A stretch of 5,121 bases of DNA from Thermoplasmata archaeon (GTDB lineage Archaea; Thermoplasmatota; Thermoplasmata; Sysuiplasmatales; Sysuiplasmataceae), in assembly GCA_021811925.1 (NCBI GenBank), contig JAKAPY010000137.1:1-5121 (forward strand), written 5' to 3'. Numbering within the stretch: the first letter of the stretch is position 1; each line of letters opens with the position of its first letter. The translations under genes were made by a program, and so were the position numbers. This document shows positions 1 through 4,507 of this stretch, in pieces. The notes under the pieces were generated by a model, which was not told where the DNA came from, did no database searches, and saw nothing but the letters and a program-made list of their open reading frames with translations.

Positions 1-125
1 CTGCTGTCGTACGGCTCCGAAGTGAAGACTGCTTTTCTGCCCAGCACGCCGCAAATGTGCCTGGCTACGGTAGTCTTTCCGCTTCCGTCAATCCCTTCAA
101 GAACAATGAACTTGCCGGCGCTCAT
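1..125 (-). CDS. tmk: Thymidylate kinase (dTMP kinase), N-terminal part only
   Basis: Only the first 41 codons are inside the window; the gene runs off the left edge. The start ATG is the complement of 123-125. The product begins MSAGKFIVLEGIDGSGKTTV, with a beta strand (FIVLEG, residues 6-11) leading into the P-loop GIDGSGKTT (residues 11-19). TSEPYDS follows near residues 35-41, in the place of the family's T-x-EP motif. This arrangement is typical of archaeal and bacterial thymidylate kinases, which phosphorylate dTMP to dTDP with ATP in the cytoplasm as the last specific step of dTTP supply. It lies 52 nt downstream of gcvPB on the same strand, so it may be read through from that operon. 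A T7 run lies between them, and a weak AT-rich box (CCATATTG, complement of 151-158) sits about 29 nt before its start. There is no convincing Shine-Dalgarno. Other P-loop nucleotide kinases are possible but fit less well. Confidence 0.85.
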   Translation of the reverse strand, partial: MSAGKFIVLEGIDGSGKTTVARHICGVLGRKAVFTSEPYDS

Positions 126-162
126 GCAATCTCGTCCCTGAATTTACAGGCAATATGGAAGG

Positions 163-169
163 AAAAAAA
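163..169 (-). terminator. Possible archaeal T-tract terminator after gcvPB
   Basis: Read on the minus strand this is a run of seven T residues that begins 9 nt past the gcvPB stop codon (178-180). Archaeal RNA polymerase often stops at runs of 5 or more T in the non-template strand without a strong hairpin, and I see no hairpin here. Because tmk starts only about 38 nt further on, the tract may give partial rather than complete termination. Confidence 0.4.
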
Positions 170-177
170 CAATTCAA

Positions 178-1629
178 TCATCTCCGGAAGTCCTGCCATC
201 TGAAGATAAGTTCCCTTGCTGCTTTAACTTCATTCACCCGCCTGACGGGTGTCGAGTGGGGCGCAGAATGCAGCAATTCCGGTTCCTCCGCCGCAATGCT
301 GCAGAAAAGCCCTGCGAGCATGTCAAGGGTCTGCTTCGAAAGGTTCTCTGTAGGTTCGATCATAAGCGCTTCGCTCACAATGAGCGGAAAATATATCGTC
401 GGAGGATGAACACCGAAATCCATCAGCCTCTTTGCTATGTCGAGCGCGGTAATGCCTCGTCCTGACTTGAGCCGGTCCGCACTTGCAACAAATTCGTGCT
501 TCTTCAGTTTCTTGTATGGGATGTCATAGCTGCCGCTTATCTTCTTCATGAGGTAGTTCGAATTGAGCACCGCCTTCTCGCTGTTCTGCTCCAGCCCATC
601 GGCTCCGTTCATGAGTATGTATATGTAGGCGCGCAGCAGGACGGCAAAATTGCCCATGAATGAATGCACCTTGCCTATGCTCAGCGGCCTGTTGTAGTCA
701 AGAGCGTAATTCCCTCCGTCCCTGACAATCCGCGGAACAGGCAAATACTTCTCAAGGAAGGACTTGACACCCACCGGACCGGCTCCCGGGCCACCCCCGC
801 CATGGGGAGTTGCGAAAGTCTTGTGCAGATTGAAATGGACAATGTCGAACCCCATCAGCCCTGGATTGGTCTTCCCCATGATCGCGTTCATGTTGGCGCC
901 GTCATAGTAGAGCAGAGAACCTTTTGAATGGAGGACAGATGCTATTTCCCCCACCCTCTCCTCAAAGAGTCCGAGTGTATTCGGGTTGGTGAGCATGAAA
1001 GCAGCAACACGCTCGTCCACTACCTTTTCAAGAAGCGCCACATCCACCATGCCGTCTTTTGAAGGGAGCTCTACCACTTCGTACCCGGCCATGGCCGCAC
1101 TCGCAGGATTGGTGCCGTGTGCAGAATCGGGTATCAGTATCCTGTCCCTCTTCTCCCCCCTTTCATCGAAGTATGCCTTGGTCACAAGCATGCCCGTAAA
1201 CTCACCCTGAGCACCGCCTGCGGGTTGAAGTGTTACCGCATCCATTCCCGAAATAGCAGCAAGCATCCTCTCGAGTTCGTACATCAACTGAAGAGATCCC
1301 TGGATTGTTGAAGCGGGCTGAAGGGGATGGACTCTCGAAGCGCCTTCAAAGGAGGAGAGGTATTCCGCCACCTTTGGATTGTATTTCATGGTGCATGAAC
1401 CGAGAAGGTGAGGACCGTTGTCCACGGAGTAGCTCATCTGTGAGAGGTTTACGTAATGCTGCATGAGGTACCTCTCTGAAATCACAGGTATATTGAGTGA
1501 TTTCCTTTCAAGCCTTCCCTTTGGAATCGCCTTCTCCGCTGCCGGAACTTTCCTGTCGAAACCGAAGAGCTCATCGTGCTTGATTTCATCGAGCAGAGGC
1601 TCATCCCAGATGGCCTGCGAGAACCTCAT
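178..1629 (-). CDS. gcvPB: Glycine dehydrogenase (decarboxylating) subunit 2, P-protein beta chain
   Basis: This 483-residue protein matches the usual length of the split P-protein's second subunit. With GcvPA it binds pyridoxal phosphate, decarboxylates glycine and passes the aminomethyl group to lipoylated H-protein in the cytoplasmic glycine cleavage system. Visible marks are GSCTMKYNPK (77-86), HPLQP (101-105), LQPAGGAQGEF (134-144), DSAHGTNPASAAMAG (168-182), and YYDGANMNAI (241-250), whose Asp243 should contact the PLP ring nitrogen. HFNLHKTFATPHGGGGPGAG (265-284) contains Lys270, the expected Schiff-base lysine. The C-terminal domain has FGVHPPTIYFP (405-415) and LMIEPTEN (422-429), as in the family. 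No key residue is missing. The start ATG (complement of 1627-1629) overlaps the gcvPA stop as ATGA and has no clear Shine-Dalgarno, so translational coupling is likely. Confidence 0.97.
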   Translation of the reverse strand: MRFSQAIWDEPLLDEIKHDELFGFDRKVPAAEKAIPKGRLERKSLNIPVISERYLMQHYVNLSQMSYSVDNGPHLLGSCTMKYNPKVAEYLSSFEGASRVHPLQPASTIQGSLQLMYELERMLAAISGMDAVTLQPAGGAQGEFTGMLVTKAYFDERGEKRDRILIPDSAHGTNPASAAMAGYEVVELPSKDGMVDVALLEKVVDERVAAFMLTNPNTLGLFEERVGEIASVLHSKGSLLYYDGANMNAIMGKTNPGLMGFDIVHFNLHKTFATPHGGGGPGAGPVGVKSFLEKYLPVPRIVRDGGNYALDYNRPLSIGKVHSFMGNFAVLLRAYIYILMNGADGLEQNSEKAVLNSNYLMKKISGSYDIPYKKLKKHEFVASADRLKSGRGITALDIAKRLMDFGVHPPTIYFPLIVSEALMIEPTENLSKQTLDMLAGLFCSIAAEEPELLHSAPHSTPVRRVNEVKAARELIFRWQDFRR

Positions 1630-2948
1630 GCAACCACATCCAGGACGTTCTTGAGTTCGACTATGTCATTCTCCCGCATTCTCTCATTCACGGCCCATAC
1701 GGATGCATTGCCCAGCTCCGGGATGAACTCCCCGAGCGGTAATCCGCCTATGATGCCGTGTTCAACAAGTTCGGCCATCAGCCTTGCAGGCTCTTTCTTT
1801 GTCTGAATGGTAAACTCATTATATCCTGGCCCATCGAACAGGACATTGTAATTCACTCCGTTGAGTTCCCTCATCGCGATTGAACGAACGGACTCTGTTT
1901 TCCTGGCAACATCTGCGAGTCCTGAAGAACCAAGCGAGGAGAGGTAGACGGACGCTGCCACGGAAAGAAGCGTCTCATTCGTACATATGTTGGAAGTCGC
2001 CCTGGACCTCCTGATATGCTGCTCACGCGCCTGAAGCGTGAGGCAGAAGGCCCTCTTTCCATCCGCATCTACCGTAGCTCCCACGATGCGTCCCGGCATC
2101 TTTCGGACATGCTCCTTCCTGCAGGCGAAGACACCGAGGAGAGGACCACCGGTGTTCATTCCAATACCCAGGGACTGCCCCTCGCCTATGACGATATCGG
2201 CACCATACTCTCCGGGCGGCTTGACAGATGCAAGCGAGGCCGGGTTGACTCCCACCACCAGCGGCACGTCCCCGAGTGCTTCCTTGAGATCGAGGACTGG
2301 TTCGTCATAGAGGCCGAAGATGTTGGGCATCTCGGCGTAGACGCCGCAGGCATCCTTCTTCGCGTGGGATACTGCCTCATCAAGCTTGAAATGACCAGTT
2401 TTTCTGTCGAAACCGTATTCGACCAGGTTGATGGACAGCCCCTTCAGGTAGTTTCGCAGGACCGACTTCTTCCAGGGTGCAAGTGCCATCGGAATCACAA
2501 AGGTGCCCCCTTCCCTGATCCTGCGGCACATTGTTGCTGCCTCGGCAAGGGCTGTCGAACCGTCATACATGGATGCGTTTACAGCATCCATCTGGGTGAG
2601 CTCGCTCATAAGACTCTGGTACTCGAATATAAGCTGCAGCAAACCCTGGCTGAACTCAGCCTGGTATGGAGTATATGCAGTATAGAGTTCAGATCTCGAC
2701 AGCACCTGGCCGACTACCGAGGGGATAAAAATATCATATATGCCTGATCCGAGAAAGCACTTCATCTCCGAGCAGTTCCTGTTCCTGCCGAGCAGGGAGC
2801 GCACGTGCGAAACAACTTCCATTTCGCTGAGGCCGCTCCGCAGCTTCAGACCGTTTGTCCTGAATGGGGCCGGTATGTCGGAAAACAGCTCTTCAACATT
2901 ATCCAATCCGAGAAAGTTGAGCATTTCGCTTCGTTCGTCAGAAGGCAT
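1626..2948 (-). CDS. gcvPA: Glycine dehydrogenase (decarboxylating) subunit 1, P-protein alpha chain
   Basis: This 440-residue protein has the normal length of GcvPA, the partner subunit that lacks the PLP lysine. Family hallmarks in order are FLGSGIYDIFIP (65-76), TAYTPYQAEFSQGLLQ (90-105) followed by FEYQ, NASMYDGSTALAEA (124-137), NPASL (235-239), the glycine-rich DIVIGEGQSLGIGMNTGGP (251-269), and RRSRATSNICTNETL (313-327). The gene is first in a gcvPA-gcvPB pair. Its TGA stop overlaps the gcvPB start by 4 nt, fitting stoichiometric synthesis of the heteromeric P-protein. The start ATG (complement of 2946-2948) has no Shine-Dalgarno but sits about 27 nt downstream of a good TATA box, so the mRNA is probably leaderless. 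A second ATG at codon 9 is a less likely alternative. The gcvT, gcvH and lipoamide dehydrogenase genes are not here and must lie elsewhere. Confidence 0.97.
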   Translation of the reverse strand: MPSDERSEMLNFLGLDNVEELFSDIPAPFRTNGLKLRSGLSEMEVVSHVRSLLGRNRNCSEMKCFLGSGIYDIFIPSVVGQVLSRSELYTAYTPYQAEFSQGLLQLIFEYQSLMSELTQMDAVNASMYDGSTALAEAATMCRRIREGGTFVIPMALAPWKKSVLRNYLKGLSINLVEYGFDRKTGHFKLDEAVSHAKKDACGVYAEMPNIFGLYDEPVLDLKEALGDVPLVVGVNPASLASVKPPGEYGADIVIGEGQSLGIGMNTGGPLLGVFACRKEHVRKMPGRIVGATVDADGKRAFCLTLQAREQHIRRSRATSNICTNETLLSVAASVYLSSLGSSGLADVARKTESVRSIAMRELNGVNYNVLFDGPGYNEFTIQTKKEPARLMAELVEHGIIGGLPLGEFIPELGNASVWAVNERMRENDIVELKNVLDVVA

Positions 2949-2970
2949 CGTAATCCGTTTAGCACAGTGG

Positions 2971-2988
2971 ATAATTTAATCTTTCCCC
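2971..2988 (-). promoter_or_regulatory. BRE/TATA promoter of the gcvPA-gcvPB operon
   Basis: On the minus strand GGGGAAAG (a purine-rich BRE, complement of 2981-2988) is followed directly by ATTAAATTAT (TATA box, complement of 2971-2980). The TATA centre is about 27 nt before the gcvPA ATG. Since archaeal transcription starts about 25-27 nt from the TATA centre, transcription should begin at or next to the A of the ATG, giving a leaderless message. The absence of a Shine-Dalgarno upstream agrees. Confidence 0.65.
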
Positions 2989-3024
2989 AAAAGGGCGTTT
3001 ATTCAAACAGAGCCGCCGGTGTGG

Positions 3025-3693
3025 TCAGTTGCCATCTATCCTGACGGCCACCTTCCTGTCCACAAGCACTCGAGAATACGCCTCCGGGAGAAAAGCAACA
3101 TCCTCCTTTTTTACGTCAAACTCGCCGAACTCTGTTGCAAACTTGGGCACGTTTTCAACGAACCTGACCATGACGAGCTTGGGCGCATGGAGCTTAACGC
3201 CTTTCGGAGCTTCGTCCTCCGACTCCTCTGCTCTCCGCTCCTCCGCCACAGTGATTGCAGTGGAAGACAAGGGCGGCGGCGTAACCGTCGAAGTGGTGTC
3301 TCTTGGAAGTTGCCCCGTGTGCAAAGAAGCATTCTCGTGCTCCCTTACCGCAGATATCATGTGCGCCAGAAACTCTTCTTCCTCGGCAGAGAGACCCTTC
3401 TGCCCGGAAGGCTCCGACTTCCGCTGACTAACAGCAAAAAGCGCCAGCTTACGTGTCCTGAATTCCCATATCTGGTTGAGCAGCTTCCTTGCCTCCCTTA
3501 TCTGGGTCTGCGCCGTATGAAGCAGCTCCCTGTTGGACGAACTTGCCTCTTCTCCCGCCTTCTCGAGTGAGGCAATGTATTCCGCTGCCTTCCTGTAGAA
3601 ATCATGCGGTATGTCCACAAGAACATCCCCCCTGAGTGTCCTGTAAACCCTTGTGATTTCGGCATAATCCACTTTGTAATCCTCGGAAGACAT
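3025..3693 (-). CDS. Archaeal GINS complex subunit, GINS51 (Sld5/Psf1-like) type
   Basis: This 222-residue protein has the GINS51 layout: an alpha-helical A domain followed by a small C-terminal B domain. The A domain (about 7-122) contains YRTLRGDVLVDIPHDFYRKA (17-36), then long charged helices (ELLHTAQTQIREARKLLNQI, 56-75). A low-complexity, Pro/Thr/Ser- then Glu-rich linker covers about 125-168. The B domain (about 170-220) reads VMVRFVENVPKFATEFGEFD at 174-193 and LPEAYSRVLVDRKVAVRI at 202-219; the bulk of this is typical of archaeal GINS B domains. GINS joins MCM and GAN/RecJ-like Cdc45 to form the replicative CMG helicase. GINS51 can form homotetramers in archaea that lack GINS23; whether this genome has GINS23 cannot be seen. 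The gene is divergent from the Toprim gene and followed 76 nt later by gcvPA, which has its own promoter. The start ATG (complement of 3691-3693) has no Shine-Dalgarno. Confidence 0.88.
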   Translation of the reverse strand: MSSEDYKVDYAEITRVYRTLRGDVLVDIPHDFYRKAAEYIASLEKAGEEASSSNRELLHTAQTQIREARKLLNQIWEFRTRKLALFAVSQRKSEPSGQKGLSAEEEEFLAHMISAVREHENASLHTGQLPRDTTSTVTPPPLSSTAITVAEERRAEESEDEAPKGVKLHAPKLVMVRFVENVPKFATEFGEFDVKKEDVAFLPEAYSRVLVDRKVAVRIDGN

Positions 3694-3713
3694 TGCTGTT
3701 GGATTGGCAAGTC

Positions 3714-3733
3714 ATTATAAGAAACCTTTTTTT
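3714..3733 (-). promoter_or_regulatory. TATA/BRE promoter of the GINS gene
   Basis: On the minus strand the A7 run plus GGTTTC precedes TTATAAT (complement of 3714-3720). The TATA centre lies about 24 nt upstream of the GINS ATG at 3693, a spacing that places the transcription start at or very near the start codon. No Shine-Dalgarno is present in the 20 nt before the ATG, so a leaderless mRNA is inferred. The core TTATAA is a perfect palindrome shared with the opposite strand. Confidence 0.55.
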
Positions 3734-3749
3734 ATCAAAGACGGATATC
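3727..3749 (+). promoter_or_regulatory. Probable promoter region of the Toprim gene
   Basis: The interval between the divergent GINS and Toprim starts is only 82 nt. On the plus strand the best TATA-like stretches are TTTTTTTATC (3727-3736), which would give a leader of roughly 15-20 nt, and the weaker GATATC (3744-3749), which would put the start of transcription almost at the ATG (3776). There is no strong Shine-Dalgarno before the ATG. The exact element cannot be settled by eye. Confidence 0.35.
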
Positions 3750-3775
3750 CTCACCAAGCCTGCGAAAGTGTAGAA

Positions 3776-4177
3776 ATGAGCTCCACAATTGACAGACTGG
3801 CTAGGATGGAGAAACTGCTTGAGCACCTGGCGGAAGAGAGCGCCGAGGCGCCCATCATTGTTGAGGGGAAGAACGACAGGGAGGCGCTCAGGAGACTAGG
3901 CATAGGTGGCATTGTGTTCATTGTCAATGGAAGGCACACGCTGTTTCAGATGTGCGAGGACATAAGCAGGGAACACAAGAAGGTCATACTGCTCACCGAC
4001 TGGGACAGGAAGGGCGGACAGATATGCAGCACGCTTTCCAAGGACTTTGCGGCCAACGGTGTCAGGGCGGATGAAAAGATAAGGGCAAGACTTTCATCGA
4101 TGAGTTCAGGTGAAATAAAGGATGTCGAAAGCCTGCCGCGGCTGGTGGAGAGGCTTAGAACCATGGGAAAAAGGTGA
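3776..4177 (+). CDS. Small Toprim-domain protein (COG1658/UPF0292, RNase M5/small primase-like)
   Basis: This 133-residue protein is essentially one Toprim domain with a short N-terminal helix. The Toprim glutamate motif is PIIVEGKNDREALRRLG (26-42, Glu30). VFIVNGR follows at 47-53 (strand 2), and the acidic DxD motif is in ILLTDWDRKGGQ (71-82, Asp75 and Asp77). These residues would bind divalent metal in nucleic-acid cleavage or strand-transfer chemistry. The length and motifs fit the archaeal small Toprim proteins grouped with bacterial RNase M5, which matures 5S rRNA; the archaeal members' substrate is not something the sequence shows. I chose ATG 3776 because the family normally starts with a short helix before IIVEG. 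An in-frame ATG at 3704 would add 24 residues of non-conserved sequence that overlap the promoter region. The gene is divergent from GINS and lies 82 nt before tRNA-Lys. Confidence 0.85.
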   Translation: MSSTIDRLARMEKLLEHLAEESAEAPIIVEGKNDREALRRLGIGGIVFIVNGRHTLFQMCEDISREHKKVILLTDWDRKGGQICSTLSKDFAANGVRADEKIRARLSSMSSGEIKDVESLPRLVERLRTMGKR

Positions 4178-4217
4178 AAAACAGGCTCAAGGCATGTTCC
4201 ACGGAGGCGCTGCCATC

Positions 4218-4232
4218 AGAAAGGTTATTATT
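4218..4232 (+). promoter_or_regulatory. TATA/BRE promoter of tRNA-Lys
   Basis: AGAAAGG (4218-4224, BRE-like) followed by TTATTATT (4225-4232) lies about 32 nt upstream of tRNA nucleotide G1 at 4260. Transcription would then start a few nucleotides before the mature 5' end, leaving a short leader for RNase P removal. The 82-nt gap between the Toprim stop and the tRNA holds nothing else I recognise. Confidence 0.5.
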
Positions 4233-4259
4233 CGACCTCCAGTATCCGCTCAAACTGAC

Positions 4260-4353
4260 GGGTCCGTAGCTCAGCTAGGTAGAGCAATCGGCTCTTAACC
4301 GAAAGGTCGAGGGTTCGAAAGACATCATATGTCCGAACATCCCTCCGGGCCCG
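4260..4353 (+). tRNA. tRNA-Lys (anticodon CUU) with a 20-nt T-loop intron
   Basis: The mature tRNA is 74 nt. The acceptor stem GGGTCCG (4260-4266) pairs with CGGGCCC (4346-4352), with one G-U at 4-69. The D stem GCTC/GAGC is 4269-4272 with 4282-4285, and the D loop has G18G19. The anticodon arm has stem 4287-4291 with 4299-4303 and loop CTCTTAA, anticodon CTT at 4294-4296, reading the Lys codon AAG. The T stem GAGGG (4309-4313) pairs with CCCTC (4341-4345). The discriminator is G73 (4353), followed by CCT, so the full CCA is not encoded. Between the T-stem strands lie 27 nt instead of 7; removing 4320-4339 restores the loop TTCGAAT. Levitt pair G15-C48 is present. Position 27-43 is an A-A mismatch, so the anticodon stem has four good pairs. 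Confidence 0.93.
4320..4339 (+). other. Archaeal tRNA intron at position 59/60 with bulge-helix-bulge motif
   Basis: The 20-nt intron sits in the T loop. The precursor folds as follows: outer helix GAGGG/CCCTC (the T stem); central 4-bp helix TTCG (4314-4317) with CGAA (4334-4337); 3-nt bulges AAA (4318-4320) and CAT (4338-4340) on opposite strands; inner helix GACAT (4321-4325) with ATGTC (4329-4333), closed by a CAT loop. Cleavage after the second bulge nucleotide, the known rule for the archaeal splicing endonuclease, gives AA^A and CA^T and an exact intron of 4320-4339. Joining the exons yields the consensus T loop TTCGAAT. The fold is read directly from the sequence; splicing itself is inferred. 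Confidence 0.88.
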
Positions 4354-4371
4354 CCTGACCGTTCTCTTCGC

Positions 4372-4376
4372 TTTTT
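4372..4376 (+). terminator. Possible T-tract terminator after tRNA-Lys
   Basis: A run of five T residues occurs 19 nt past the tRNA 3' end, in a pyrimidine-rich stretch that starts near 4361. Short T-runs are typical stop sites for archaeal tRNA transcripts. No hairpin is evident. Confidence 0.35.
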
Positions 4377-4448
4377 CAGCTGTCGTACGGCCCGCGGTCT
4401 GTATTTCGGCGCCACTCATGCAAGCTGGATTCGGTCCGTCCTGCGACA

Positions 4449-4458
4449 AATAATATAT
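4449..4458 (+). promoter_or_regulatory. TATA box of the GPN-loop GTPase gene
   Basis: AATAATATAT is the most AT-rich stretch in the 154-nt gap between the tRNA and the GTPase gene. Its centre is about 54 nt before the TTG start, so transcription should begin near 4480. That gives a leader of roughly 25-30 nt, enough to carry the Shine-Dalgarno at 4497-4502. This contrasts with the leaderless arrangement of gcvPA and GINS. Confidence 0.5.
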
Positions 4459-4496
4459 CACGTACTGCGTGAGTCGATCAGTTCTTGCAAAATCAA

Positions 4497-4502
4497 GGGG
4501 TG
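4497..4502 (+). promoter_or_regulatory. Shine-Dalgarno GGGGTG that favours the TTG start
   Basis: GGGGTG can pair with the 16S rRNA 3' end (CACCUC) with one G-U pair. It stands 5 nt before TTG 4508, a good spacing. The alternative GTG start at 4502-4504 would overlap it, so the TTG is preferred. This is an inference from spacing only. Confidence 0.45.
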
Positions 4503-4507
4503 TGCAC

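Noticed and set aside
2016..2747. 243-codon open frame on the plus strand
   Set aside because: It is wholly antisense to gcvPA, whose family motifs are continuous, and the translation has no recognisable domain. The open frame is a by-product of gcvPA codon use.
3019..3570. 183-codon open frame on the plus strand
   Set aside because: Antisense to the GINS gene; the translation is Arg/Leu/Cys-rich with no domain, and the GINS frame shows clear A and B domain motifs.
3704..3775. N-terminal extension of the Toprim protein from ATG 3704
   Set aside because: It would overlap the GINS/Toprim promoter region and add 24 residues without family similarity. ATG 3776 gives the usual length.
4178..4259. 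Possible C/D box sRNA between the Toprim gene and the tRNA
   Set aside because: No C box (RTGATGA) with a suitably spaced D box (CTGA) was found; the stretch is explained by the tRNA promoter.
4260..4353. tRNA-Lys as a pseudogene disrupted by an insertion
   Set aside because: The extra 20 nt fit a perfect bulge-helix-bulge motif and all stems are intact apart from one mismatch, so a functional intron is the better explanation.
4379..4391. 13-nt sequence GCTGTCGTACGGC also present at 3-15
   Set aside because: One copy is inside tmk and the other is intergenic. A single 13-nt match in about 5 kb is not far from chance and neither copy has flanking symmetry.
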